From assembly GCA_023678885.1 (NCBI GenBank), contig CM042979.1:25968981-26032980 (forward strand): a stretch of DNA of 64,000 nucleotides, written 5' to 3'. Below the pieces are notes generated by a model, which saw only the letters and a program-made list of their open reading frames with translations, did not search any database and was not told the origin of the DNA. The DNA comes from Pogostemon cablin (taxonomy: Eukaryota; Streptophyta; Magnoliopsida; Lamiales; Lamiaceae). Positions 1 through 11,751 of this stretch are shown here, piece by piece (within the stretch, counting starts at the first letter, position 1; the number at the start of each line of letters is the position of its first letter). A program made the position numbers and the translations under genes.

Positions 1-83
1 GGTTTTACCCATTAATTTCATTTGTCAACCTAACTTTATGACAAAATAATTAATAGTCGGTTCCTCTTTAGCCATGCAAATAA

Positions 84-404
84 AAGCAGTGACTCCGATG
101 GGGAGGATACTTATTATTTACATCTAAGTGTACACCATTATTTGACCCCAAGTCCGCGGCCCAAGCTTGTGTGCCTTACAGATGGAGAAGTACACACGCG
201 CTCGGATAACTTCCTATAGTCATCAATTACAAGTTTGTACCAGTGAACTGCATATAAACTCATCCGATAGGGAGGAAGGTCTAAGCCAACACGCAAGTTC
301 ATATGCATCACATTACAAACGTAATTATTTAATGAAGTCTGTTCCAGCAATCCATGAATAAACTCATCCGATGGGGAGGAAGGCTCTAATGCCGACGCGC
401 AAGT
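84..404. repeat. Imperfect direct repeats around the word CTCATCCGATGGGGAGGAAG
   Basis: Two copies of a roughly 103-bp unit start near 259 and 362. Each carries a CATCCGAT-GGGAGGAAG core followed by a CACGCAAG-like word. A weaker third core (CTCCGATGGGGAGGAT) lies near 91. They lie inside the retrotransposon internal region and code for nothing recognisable. Confidence 0.55.
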
Positions 405-2267
405 CTATTCACATTGCTAACAAACCAATAATGGAGGCCGCAGGAATTTATTACCAATTCCCTCTCCCACTTAGTAATTTAATTACCGAGGGTTTTTAAC
501 ATGCATATAATATTCAGAATAAAATATACAACTTAGACATGCTTCTATTAACAGCAATTTAAATAAATAAATCACATAGAACATGTCTTTCACATATACA
601 ACAATAATTGACAATTAAATCAATTAATCAGTTATATAATATTAATTAATTGCGTAATAAATAGTGGATCAATTAAATGGGCCCTAAAGCAACAAATAAG
701 CACAAAATGAGCGGCACATTAATAAATTAATCATGCTCATTATCTATGGCTCATAATCTTAACCCAAAATTAAATTAAATCCACCAAGCCGACTAGCACA
801 AAATTAGTCTATTAATAAATAACTAATTTATCATGCTTGGCCCATTATCCACAATTAATTAAAATCAGGATTAGAGGTCCAGCAGCCCATATCCATTTTA
901 ATTAAAATTGGGCCCATCAGCCCAAAACCAATTAATTAAAATAAAGGCCCAACTGAGACAGCCCACAAGCATATTAATAAAATATGGGCCTTTATCAGCC
1001 CAACAGCCCATAAGCTTTCAATTAAAATTGGGCCTTTAAATCCAGCCCAAAACCAAATTGATCCAAAGCCCAAAGGGCAGCCCATTGTACATCTGCTGCC
1101 CTATGCAATAGTCGTCGCTTCTACCTCACACAGAAAGCAGCGGCTCATCTTGGCGCCACTTCAGCCGGCGGACTTGCCCCACAGCCACCGGAATCGAGCA
1201 GCACCGACAACCGCCTGCCCGACGCTGCTCATATGCCGGCAGCATACATGTAGTCGCCAGACGACTCCAGCGACGCCTGCCGCCTACCTTCTGCTGAGCA
1301 TCCTTTCAAACACAGCGCCACCACCAATCGATCAGAAGCCGCCGATGCAGCCCAGGCCACGATCAAGATGGATGATCGCCAACGCTACGCTGGCCGTCAG
1401 CAGGCACGCCGCCGACTGATAGAGCTGCGGACGCCGAAGGCAGCCCACCGATCTGAGTCGACTGTAACTGTTGGTGTTGCACGAAGATCGCCGATCAATG
1501 GCTCCAGACGGCATGGCTCGCGACCTCCGACAATAAGTAAGTCGCCGATGGTCGAACTCAGCCGCGCCTCCCACCAGCACGGTCGACAGCGACCAGCCAC
1601 GTTAGGCTCCAGACGATGACACGCTCGGAATCACCAGGGGACCCACCCAGAAACTTCCGTCAACTTGACCAGAGTCGCCGTTTCTCCCATCGTTGTTAGC
1701 GATTGATTTCAGCAGCCGAGACCAAACCCGCCGTCAGTCTGCTTCACTCGCCGCCTGGTTCCGCATCGATGGATCACACGTGAAGCCGCGCTTTTAGCCC
1801 ATCGTATACCAGACTGCGTCATCAGCCCCGATGTGTCCCTTTTTCTTTCAGTGGTCGGCTTGCTGACTTGTCCAGCAGCCATCAACCTTGAGTCGCTAGC
1901 AGTCCAAGAACGCCAGCCTTCGTCAGTCCAAGATCCGCCAAGTCATTCGTGGATTCAGGCAGTGTACCAGCCTCCAAGGCTTTCTTCCTTGCGTAATTGT
2001 ACTCCCCATTTGTCAGGGTTGAACAGCTCAGTAATGATCAGAATAGAAATTCATTCTCCCATCATCGTTATCCAGCGATGTAATAACCGTGTGTGTGTGT
2101 GATGACGTTCTCAATAATCAACCAACACAGCCCAAAGAAAATCGATAAAAGCACATATGATATACACACATATATAATCCATAATCTCATGCTTTTCCAC
2201 CGACAATATAACACACGTATTGGCATAAAACCCTACCTAACGAGTCACGCTTCACCACGAAACCAAC

Positions 2268-2279
2268 GCTCTGATACCA
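2268..2279 (-). other. Primer binding site (initiator tRNA-Met) of the left-edge retrotransposon
   Basis: The plus strand reads GCTCTGATACCA, so the minus strand reads TGGTATCAGAGC. This is the classic plant Copia primer site, complementary to the 3' end of initiator tRNA-Met. It sits two bases from the LTR at 2282-3483 and fixes the element's orientation as minus. Confidence 0.85.
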
Positions 2280-2281
2280 AT

Positions 2282-3483
2282 TGTTGGCAATTGGATCGTG
2301 TGGTTCAAACGTGATCCGTTAGTCAAACAGGCAAACAAAACAGCGGAAGCAATTTAAATGTGTTTACCGTACTTCTGGGTTGGTGTAGAGGATGAACTGC
2401 ATAGAACTACCTCTGATCTTCTACTGTATGTCCCAAGTGTGATCCTGCTGTTGTGTGGGCAACAGTCTGCAGGATCTCTCAATCTGCTTCTCTTCCCTTC
2501 TCTCACCAAAAGAGGCGCAGGAATAATCTGAAGGTTCCAGGAAGCTGAGTTCACTTATATATTGGGCTACAGCAGGGACCAGGAGGAGAAATTGGGCTGG
2601 GCCTCAATTGAATTTAATTAACCAAGCTTAGCCCAAAGCTTTTAATTAAATCCAATAATAATAATATAGTCCACTAAAATATTATTACTGCACTACCCGT
2701 CCAATCCCAAAATTATGTTCTGGGCTCCTTCTTATTATAAGCCCGATAGTCTCCCCATGTTTAAGATATTCAATGTCCATTAATTAATTAAGTTACTGAC
2801 AACTCAAATTAATTAATATCTCATCCGAGAGTAGTACCACTCAACCTTATTATCATGCCGGAAATTAATCCACTTGCAAGATTTACATGATAAACCTTAT
2901 GAGCTCCTCAAGGGGACATCATCAACCTATGACGGACATGGATTCCTTCTACAATCAACAGCACACCATAGATACAGCACTACTTCCCAACTCACCGAGT
3001 TTGTTGATTTAATACTTATAAATCTCACCCATTGATGAATCAAAGAAATACATACTGCCCTACGTGTCGAGGTTATTGTATAGGGATTAAGAGCACGAAC
3101 TTCCATAATAACAGAGATCAAGTTCTACTATATAGTCAGTATAAGAAGAACGATCTCAAGCGGTCCTGCTCAATACACACAAGTGCACTAATGTGATTCT
3201 ATAGTCAAGACAAGCTAATACCAAACCACACTACAACCATACCGATAGAGAGTCCCCGTCTATCTCAGTTGTGAGCATCTGTTTATACTTTATAAGGAAA
3301 CCGATAATATGATCTTCCGCGTGTTGTCGCACAACATATTATCTACAGTATAAAGTAAGTGGACTATTGCATCATGCATATAAATAAATTATAAGACGCA
3401 AACATTTGATCAATGATTCTCATTTCAAATATTGTTATGACATTGTTCATACTAAAGCTAGACTTTTAGTATACAATCCAACA
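2282..3483 (-). mobile_element. 5' LTR (1202 bp) of the left-edge retrotransposon
   Basis: The LTR starts with TGTTGG and ends with CCAACA, a perfect 6-bp terminal inverted repeat, and adjoins the tRNA-Met primer site. The outer flank is TTATT, which should be the target duplication; its partner lies outside the window. No protein is encoded. Confidence 0.75.
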
Positions 3484-4217
3484 TTATTTTCCTAGTGTGT
3501 GCATATATAATTTTTGTGTGTGTAGATATAATTGGATGTATGAAGTAAAATTGTGTGAATAGCCGCGGCCATTATTTAATATATGGTGCTTAAGACACCT
3601 AACTTTGACAATTGACATTATCATCGTATAAATTTTTTAGCCCTTCTAGTACTCAAATAAGTAATCAATTTTCTTATATCCTCACATAATTAATTTTGTT
3701 CACTTCTTATGAAAATATACAAAAATCAGTGTAATTTGACCTTTTCTAGTCATCACTTTGTGTCTCTGTCTTTATTATAAAAAAATAGAACTAATATTAA
3801 AAGAAAATTTTAAAAAATCATATTCATTTATTTCTTTCAAACGTTCAAGAAAATAATATTATAAAAATATCAAATTTTTTATACTTTATTAACTATTTCC
3901 AACAACTTTATTCATTTTTTCTTTTTGAATTGTTCCAATTATTTTTTTAATATTTTTATATATTTAAAAATGGAGTGATTCTTAAGTGACCACAAGTACC
4001 GATGACCCTTTCACATGAATTAATGCAAAACTACTAGAATAAGAGAGGACTTTTTTTTTTTCATACTAAATGTATTTTTTGAGGCGATGCATTGTATACT
4101 TGAGTTTTTTTACACTTAAAAAAGTTATAATTTCAAAGGTAGCTTTGACCAAATACTATGTAATGAGAAATTTAATTTAGTTTAGTAAATCTTCTGAACC
4201 TTCTATAACTTTAATTC

Positions 4218-4261
<44 letters not shown>

Positions 4262-4794
4262 TTTGCAAAATTATACTTCTTTCGAACAAAAAAGACTTGT
4301 ATACTTTCTTTTGTAATCTGTCCCAAAAAACTTGCACACTCTGAAAAAAAAATAATAATAACATCAATATCTTTACAATACTACATTATTACAAAAATAT
4401 ATATCACTTTCTTTTTATATATAATTAAGTCAAAATCAATCCTATAGTACACTTTATTCAATTAAATTATTCCAATTCCCCAACTTTTTATTATATCATT
4501 ACATTAAAAATTATCTTTTTAAAACTATGTGTAAATCAAAACGTGTAAATTATCCCTTAACAAAGGCGTATTTTTATTTAATAATTAAAATCCAAGGCTA
4601 GGCCACTTTTTTGGGGTGTGTTGAATAATCAAAACTTCAAAACACAAAGTCAAGTTGAGAAGATTTGGCTCTTTACATAAATACTGAATTGCATGAAGTT
4701 TTGATCGTGCAATACAAATAAATCATCACATTTAAATTATTCATTTTTTTTTACAATAAGTTTATTCATCTTATAAATATATATAAATTAATTA
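3484..4794. other. AT-rich intergenic DNA upstream of the cysteine-rich peptide gene
   Basis: There is no recognisable gene. It contains an (ATT)n microsatellite at 4219-4260. A CATAAATA box near 4676 and a TATAAATA near 4772 are candidate TATA elements for the gene starting at 4795; the nearer one is too close to the ATG to act alone in the usual way. Confidence 0.5.
4219..4260. repeat. (ATT)n microsatellite
   Basis: About 14 uninterrupted ATT units. Confidence 0.95.
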
Positions 4795-6292
4795 ATGTCC
4801 AAGTACATGAAATGCTCATTTTTGTTCCTGATCATGAGTATTGTGGCCATAAGTTATCACCATACACCAAAGTTTCAAGCAACAGCTGCTCATGCGCAAA
4901 ATCAGCAAAGTAAGTTTTCTTATAATTTGTATATAGTAATTCATGCAATTATTTGTTATTAATTATGGCTAGTAGTAATTTGGTAGAAAAAGATCGAATT
5001 TAATAGAATCAGATTAAGTTTATTCTGGAATTAATTCCAATTTTCAAGCTCACGAGTAACAATGGATATAAGCAAAAATATCATTTATGACATTGGGACC
5101 GGTTTTGTAGAACCGGCACCACACACACCCTTTTATCAATGAGTGAGCTCCCGTGCACCTGAGCGCACGGAACACATTCCGTGCGCCTTTGCAATTTTCA
5201 TGCCCCTTTACAAATTAAACCCCTAGCAATTCATAAATTTAAATAGGATTGGAGGGGGAGGGTTGTGTTCACATGAGGACACGGAGTATCCCTCCGTGTC
5301 CTCAGGTGCGCAGGAGCTTTTGCCTTTATCAATTACAGTTGTAGTGTTTAAGATATAATAATTGTAATCTTACTATTGTGTTAGACTACATTTCACTTCT
5401 AGGGTGTAGGATATAATTATAATTTCACCCTTGTGGTTTGGGTATATTCAACCTTATAGTTTAGTGTATAATTGTAATTCCATCCATGAATTTAGAGTAT
5501 ATTTTTTCCCTAAAGTTTAAGGTTTAGGATATAATTGTAATTTTGCTCTTATAGTTTAGAATTTATTTTACCTCTAGGGGTTGAGATATAATGGTCTTTT
5601 AAATATAATAAATTAAAAAAAAGGGATCACATATTAATTAGAGTTAGTATCTTGTATCCCTGATATATAAATGTATAATTAACATTATGTTTTAAAAGTT
5701 ATGCACTTTAATTAATAAGAGTATAATTCTTTTATTGTAAAGGTCAACCGAAATATGAATAGTATAAATGTTTGATTAAAAAATTAATTTCTTTCCTTTA
5801 AGAGTACATGTTCTTATACTAAATGATAGTACTATATAATTTAATATTGAATGGTACAACTTTCGAAAATCATGAGAGTACACTACCATATAATTTAATA
5901 TTTAATGGTACAACTTTCGAAAATCATGAGAGTACACTACCATATAATTTAATATTTAATGGTACAACTTTCGAAAATCATGAGTACGGTATTCCAAAAA
6001 AAAGAAGTTTTATCCAATTAATTAAAAGGAGAAATAGAGAGAATGGGGACAGTAGATCTACTAAATAATTTGATATAACTGATTTCACCAAATAGCTCTC
6101 CTTAATAAAATGTTATACTAAAATTTCAAATATCGACTATGTACTTGTTTGTGATTTATTATTTTAGGGATATTTTCAAGACTTGGATTGGTGTGCTATT
6201 GTTGCAACCATGAGAATGGAGAATGCCGAAACCAATGGGAAGGGAGCTGCACCAAATTTCTGAAATGTCTTCCATGGAAACATTACTTATAA
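4795..6292 (+). CDS. Secreted cysteine-rich peptide, ESF1/PCP-B-like (two exons)
   Basis: Exon 1 is 4795-4909 and exon 2 is 6168-6292, giving 79 aa; the intron has a GTAAGT donor and a TTTTAG acceptor. Residues 1-34 look like a signal peptide: a basic start, a hydrophobic core FLFLIMSIVAI, and a probable cleavage after an alanine-rich AHA. The mature part is short and basic with six cysteines at 48, 50, 51, 58, 66 and 72 (CYCC, then single Cys spaced 6, 7 and 5 residues apart). A C-x-CC start followed by widely spaced single cysteines recalls embryo-surrounding-factor/pollen-coat (ESF1/PCP-B) peptides, which signal between cells in seeds or on the stigma. That family match is inference from the cysteine pattern; a different cysteine-rich family is possible. 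The joined frame is open and exact, with no internal stop. Confidence 0.6.
5829..5990. repeat. Three 54-bp tandem repeats in the cysteine-rich peptide gene's intron
   Basis: The word ATGGTACAAC recurs at 5851, 5905 and 5959, an exact 54-bp spacing, and the copies are nearly identical. As 54 is divisible by three, an 18-codon unit repeats in one open frame, but this frame lies inside the intron and is probably not translated. Confidence 0.9.
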
Positions 6293-7088
6293 TTATGCAA
6301 CTTTTGAGAAATATTGTGAAATAAAGGTTTATCAATTCATAGTATTGAATAAGTATGTATACGTACATTAGTATTTTATTTACAAAATATCTATGAATGA
6401 AATAAGCAATGTAAGATAATTAAACAACAAATTATAATAACTTAATTTTGATTTGATTTTTCTCTACATTTCAATTTATTTTCTCCTCATTTCTAGTACT
6501 GTCTCTGGCATCTTCCTTTCTTTTTCTTCGATTTACAAACATTTAAAATTGGAGATGATGATTTAATATTTCATGAGGAACGATAATTTGACAATTATAA
6601 ACTAAACAAGTTGAAATACAAATCATGAATACTTTTAATTGATCGATTATGTTAAAATTTTGACATCCCACTCCTAGAAACTGATTTTAGTATAAAAAAA
6701 CTTCTCATGCTAGAAATTAAATAATTAACATTAATAATTTTTAGTATAAAAATTTTCTTTGGCTATTATTCCACATTTATGCGACCAATAATGAGATCTC
6801 TTGCATTCATACTTTGCCTTAGTACATCGTTAAGTGCTATTAAAATCAGTTATAATATATTAGACCGACAATTACTTGAGGAATTAGCTCTTGTGTAGAT
6901 CCAATTTTTATATTATTTTGTATTGAATGTCATATTCTCTAACATAAAAGAATTATACTTTTGATCTTTCATATTTTTATTGAATATTAATATTTTTTAT
7001 ATTTCAACCAACACTCTAAATGAAAAATAAATAAATAAATAAAATATATATCATTGTGCATCCTGGTATTCAAGGTGTTTAAGGATAT
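6293..7088. other. AT-rich intergenic DNA, nothing recognised
   Basis: Downstream of the peptide gene. No coding frame, RNA gene or clear repeat boundary is visible. Confidence 0.5.
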
Positions 7089-7097
7089 AATATTTTA

Positions 7098-7358
7098 GAG
7101 ATTTTCTTGTGAGACGGGTTATTTGTAAGACGGATGTGAGATGGGTCGATCCATCACTAAAATATGATTATTATATAGATAAAGTATGCTTATTTGTAGT
7201 TAAAATATGTTAATAATAAATTATATTATACGCACTACAATCATACTTTAATACATAATCCAACATACTTTAGAAAATATACTTTAACAACCATTAAACA
7301 TACTTTAGTGATGGGTCGACTCGTCTCACAAATAACCTGTCTCACAAGAGACTTTGTC
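7098..7358. mobile_element. Mutator-type foldback MITE with 9-bp target duplication
   Basis: The two ends are inverted copies of each other over about 60 bases (CTTGTGAGAC, then GGTTATTTGT, then a GGGTCGA-CCATCACTAAA block). The element is flanked by AATATTTTA on both sides (7089-7097 and 7359-7367). A 9-bp duplication and long inverted repeats fit a non-autonomous Mutator-like element. It has no coding capacity. Confidence 0.75.
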
Positions 7359-7367
7359 AATATTTTA

Positions 7368-7698
7368 TTTTATAAACTTTAATTTATATATATATTTTAA
7401 TTAAAAATATCGGTTGAAATATGAATAACATTAATATTAGATTTTTTTTCTTCTAGAAAATTAAGAATATAAGATATTATAATAAAGAATAAGTATAAAA
7501 TTAAATAGTTAACAAAAATATAAATTTGTATTTGAGTGCAGGAATATAAATCTATGCACCAAATGGACTTTGTATAAATTTTATTATGAGAGGGAGATTA
7601 TATAAAATCCATTCAATATATAAATAAATTATTTTTATAATTCAAATATTACATTGAATTAATTTCACTATAAAATAAAATTGTACTCTCCATCACAT
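7368..7698. other. AT-rich intergenic DNA, nothing recognised
   Basis: A short spacer between two MITEs without a recognisable feature. Confidence 0.5.
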
Positions 7699-7707
7699 AT
7701 AATGTTT

Positions 7708-7958
7708 GGGTAGGTCTTACGTGAGACCGTCTCAAGTGAGACCATTTTACACTTTTTTAAATAGTCATCACTTTCGCTATAAAATGCTATTACTTTCGCT
7801 ATAAAATGTTATCACATTTGATTTTTACTATAAATTGTTCATGAAATAACATTATCACTTTTCATTAATTAAGTATCACTTTTTGTTATAGAAGTTATCA
7901 CTTTTCACCCGTTTCACGTTACCTTTTTCTGTGAGACGGTCTCACATAAGTTTTTGCC
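7708..7958. mobile_element. Mutator-type MITE (TTACGTGAGACCGTCTCA family)
   Basis: The left end carries TTACGTGAGACCGTCTCA and the right end its inverted form GTGAGACGGTCTCACATAAG. The flanks repeat ATAATGTTT (7699-7707 and 7959-7967), a 9-bp duplication. The interior repeats TTATCACTTT-like words. Relatives lie near 43919-44450 and 45066-45190. Confidence 0.7.
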
Positions 7959-7967
7959 ATAATGTTT

Positions 7968-9849
7968 TACATGTATTGTTCCACATTATTTAACAATAAT
8001 TTTTTTTTACCAACGCTATTTTTTTTTTATTTAGGTAATGTATAAATAAATAAATAAATAAATAAAAAGCATATTAGGTGGAGATGAAAAAAAAAAATTA
8101 AAGTGTATTTTAAAATTGTTGGATTGATTGAATATTTTCTGTGAAATGTGTAGTGTTGTGAGACAAATAAATAAAAAAATATAATGGGTGATGAAGATAG
8201 TATGAAATATAAATTGAATGAAATATTTCGCCGGTAAATTGTTCGGTAGCCGTACGATGCTAGGTAAAGAACGCTGTAGGTGGCGCTATCAAAGTTGGTT
8301 GGTATCGTGTGCCTCTAATGCTTATTTTTTGAAAAATGTAGTCTGTTACTCAAATGGGGTTTGACAAATGCAAATATGACTACTTTGACTAAAAATGAGC
8401 AAAAATGCCCACTTTTTACCGACCCTAACATAAAGACAACATGATCTCAATGTATTTTCCAAGACCGAGTGAGAAAAATAAATAAAGAACAACCCTTCTA
8501 CATCATTCCTTGTTGTCTAATTATTTCTTGAGTTTCAAGATGTGAACAATTAATGTGCATCTTTTGTTGTTGTCTCATTATTTCTTGTATTTTGCCCTGT
8601 GGCTATAATCATCACTCCGTAAATTTTCACAATGAGATTGTGATGATTTATTAATTGTTTTGTTCTTATAGGCGATACAGGGTATACAATAATTGTGTAA
8701 ATGAGTAGTAGTTTCTGAAGTATGTTCATGTTTTTAGACTCCTTTCTTATGTCTTTTACGTCACTGTCCTGACATTAGATCACGGAAAAAATAGCATTCA
8801 CACACTTTAATCATTTGAAATGGCAAATTATTCTTTGAGATGGTTGATAAACAGTTCAACATTCTTTCTTTGATTTCAATTTTTTAAAAGCAATCAACTC
8901 ATGAGTTTTGATCAACATATTCTGTCTGTTAAGTTTCATTTTGATATTCAGTAAAAAAATTAACCTTTTCTATTGAGTGATTTACTATTTTAACTCTTAA
9001 GTTGGTGTGATTATCTGCTGCTCCTGTGTCTTTCCTTACTCAATTATATGAATTAAATGGTGTCTTAGTTTAGACTAAGAACCCCAACTCATTGTTTGGT
9101 GGTTTCCTAATTGTGGTTTTTGCCCTCTAATTAGGCAATTATTGAAGTAAGAAGTACCTTGACATTTATCTGTGAGTATGATCAGTAATAGTTATCGGAG
9201 CTTTAAAAATTTTGACAATACAGATTAGTTGAACTTAAATGATGTTGGCCTTCACTTATGTGCTTTTCCCTTGAAAAACCTGCAACTTTTACACCAACAT
9301 TGTTGTTTTTAGTTAATATCATATTAAAGTAGCTTATGTTGATTTCTTTATGAGTGGTATCCCAAAGTAAATTGGAACATTTATATGGTACAGAAAGAGC
9401 CATCGACTCATTGCATATGTGGCTTGTGCAAATACGTTAAACTTTACCAGCGTGCTATTTCCCTTAAAAGGTGAATTTACATTGTAGTGAATATCATTCT
9501 CTTATGAAGGTTATGGCAGCATATTGTATTCAAATGTTAAATTATGTACATGTACTGGTCAAGGCTATGTTAACTACTCTTGCTATTACAGTTGGTGTAA
9601 TGACGAAGGCAACCATAGTGAAAATGAAGTTTATACATTTTGCAGCGTAAATTGTCCCATTCAACTTTATTTATATCCCACTTCTTCAAAGTTAACTCAA
9701 GCATCAAAAAATAAAACCATCTGATTACCACAAGGACAATTCAACTTTATTTATATCCCACTTCCTTTTGTTTTATAGTAATTTTTGTAATATCAACACA
9801 GGGATGGGCACTAAAACAGGGTACACACCTCACGAAGTGTCAGAGGTGT
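7968..9849. other. Unassigned intergenic DNA of mixed composition
   Basis: Positions 8220-8420 and 8450-9830 look less repetitive than their surroundings and resemble intron or UTR sequence, but no conserved protein, splice chain or RNA gene could be found. A direct repeat of about 27 bases lies at 9658 and again at 9738 (ATTCAACTTTATTTATATCC core). It may be a decayed gene or a non-coding transcript; neither is shown. Confidence 0.3.
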
Positions 9850-10429
9850 CCCCTAACTAGGGGTGTGCACGGATATTGGATTTAACCGAAACCGTACCGA
9901 AACCGCACAGAATTAATCCCGAATCGAAAAAAACCGTTGACTTTTCCGAACCGAACCGAACCGATTTTTCATTTGGTACGGACTTGGATATTTCCCGTTT
10001 TCCCGTACCGAATATTGGATTTAACCGATTCGAACCGAACCGAACCGTACCGTACTGTACCGAAAAACCGAATTTAAATTATGCATTAAATTTATATATA
10101 ATATATTTATCTTATTATTTATAATTTACAATTTATATATCATGAATTAATTAATTTTACTTTACTAATTACAATAATGTAATCATAATTAATAAATTAA
10201 AATTAGTTATAATATAATTACAAATAATGATTTAAAATATATCTAATGGTCTAGATATTTATTTATTATTGTATATTAGAAAATATATATTTCATAAAGT
10301 AAAATAAATTTTTAAGAAAATAGAAAATAAATAAAATAATATGTTCAAACTTCAAATTTAAAGTTTTAATTCAGAAAACATAGTATATAAAGTAAATGGT
10401 ATCTTAAAATATATTATCACTATTTTTAT

Positions 10430-10577
10430 CATAGATGTGCCAAATAAAATATAAAGATAAATAAATTGTAAAAACAGTTATCACATAATTGCCACATAAT
10501 TATCACGTAATTATGAATGCACATAACACAAGTTAAATTATATTGGCACATGAGTAGTGAGAAGCTCGGGTATCACA
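10430..10577. mobile_element. LTR-end fragment inside the hAT element
   Basis: A run containing ATCACGTAATTAT and GAGAAGCTCGGGTATCACA matches, with scattered differences, the last ~150 bases of the solo LTR near 61750-61899, which ends GAAGCTCGGATGTTTACA. It appears to be a relict LTR end of the same family. Confidence 0.5.
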
Positions 10578-10930
10578 TAATACCTATCCTTCTTTCTTAT
10601 TCATCATTATTAATTTAATAATAACAAGTATAATTTTATAAAGTCATTATTTCATCAGAAAATTTATAGAGTCTATTTATTTCTTCAAAAAATTTATGTC
10701 ATTAGTTTAGTTCATTTGAAAGAGTAATAGTTCATTTCTATTTTGTATGAGAGAGAGACTAATAATTTTATAAAGTGATGACATGCTTCGATTTTTTTTT
10801 TTTTTATTGAAATGTGTAATATTTTTCATTTGAAAAAGTAATAGTTTATTTATTTAAAAATTAAATTTTCACGTACTAGTCTCATTTATAAGAAATTAAT
10901 TCAAACATAATTTCAGAAATTTATATAATT

Positions 10931-10979
10931 ATATATATATATATATATATTTTTATTTATTTATTTATTTATTTATTTC
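10931..10979. repeat. Compound (AT)n/(TTTA)n microsatellite
   Basis: An (AT)n run is followed directly by repeated TTTA units. Confidence 0.85.
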
Positions 10980-11684
10980 ATGATATTTTATATAAAGATT
11001 TAATTAAAATTTTATTTAATTAAAATTATTTTGTAAGATAAAAAATACTTATATTTTAATAATGTAAAATTGAGAGTTTGTCTAAATATTTCTATAAATA
11101 ATTTAAACTTAATTTATATGTTATAAATAGTAAATACATAAAAGAACAAAAAAAAAAGTTTAAACTTAAAATATGAAAGTTTACGTGATGACATGGTCAG
11201 ATCAACAAACCTCCATGATCACGATTTACGAATCATCAATATTGCACTTTTATGATTATGCTAAAACTTCGAATTTGTTTGATGAATATTTTGGTTGTCT
11301 ATTTATTCTTATTTGGATTTGGGAAATTTAGTTTTTTTTTGTTGTTTAATTGATATTTTTCTAAATATTTATGTGTGCAAAAAACCATTTATCATGAGAA
11401 ATCCGATCCGATCCGCTCTGATCCGTCAAATCCGTTTTTCCGAAAATCTGTTCCGAATCGAATCGAAGTTTGGTGCGGATTCAATGTTGGATTTTTTCTT
11501 TATGGATTCAATATTGAATTTTTTTTAAAAAAAATCTATACCGAAAATGTGGAATGGATTTTTTAAAAATCCATACCGATTCCCGATCCTCACACCCCTA
11601 CCCCTAACTAGTATTATTGAAAATGATTTTAAGAATACGGATCGGATTTGATCCAACGCTGCTTTAATAAGTAACAATTTGGAT

Positions 11685-11751
11685 TGGGCCATAATGCGTT
11701 GGGCCGAACTTCTAAAGAATAAGAAAACTACAAACTCATTTACTTGGCCCA
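11685..11751 (+). promoter_or_regulatory. Cluster of site II (TGGGCC) motifs upstream of MED10
   Basis: TGGGCC occurs at 11685-11690 and 11700-11705, and its complement GGCCCA at 11746-11751, about 100-200 bases upstream of the probable first exon. Such TCP-bound motifs are common in promoters of plant housekeeping genes, consistent with a Mediator gene. Binding is inferred. Confidence 0.5.

Larger units (their letters stand above)
1..2281 (-). mobile_element. Internal region of a minus-strand LTR retrotransposon, cut by the window edge
   Basis: This stretch lies next to the LTR at 2282-3483 and begins, on the minus strand, with a primer binding site for initiator tRNA-Met. It is therefore read as the start of the internal region of a Copia-type or large non-coding (LARD-like) element that continues left of the window. 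No gag or pol reading frame is recognisable in 2.2 kb. Positions 640-1080 are rich in GGGCCC/AGCCCA words in AT-rich DNA. Positions 1090-2050 are much more GC-rich than the rest of the window and hold only short frames. The identity as an internal region rests on the adjoining LTR and primer site; the other LTR is not in view. Confidence 0.6.
9858..11600. mobile_element. Non-autonomous hAT element (1743 bp)
   Basis: The termini are TAGGGGTGTG and CACACCCCTA. The flanks repeat CCCCTAAC exactly (9850-9857 and 11601-11608), the 8-bp duplication of hAT transposons. Subterminal arrays of CCGAACCGAACCG (9885-10070) and GATCCGATCCGATCCG-like words (11400-11590) resemble transposase binding repeats. 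The interior is AT-rich with no transposase frame, so it must be mobilised in trans. It also contains a fragment resembling the end of the solo LTR at 46918-61899. Confidence 0.85.

Noticed and set aside
1150..1619. Overlapping 60-90 codon frames in the GC-rich island
   Set aside because: GC-rich DNA has few stops; the frames lie on both strands, overlap, and carry no motif.
4772..4779. TATAAATA as the TATA box of the cysteine-rich peptide gene
   Set aside because: It is only 16 bases before the ATG, so transcription would begin at or after the start codon; an upstream element is more likely.
5823..6068. 81-codon frame with three 18-residue repeats
   Set aside because: It lies in the intron of the cysteine-rich peptide gene and results from tandem duplication; there is no sign of selection or expression.
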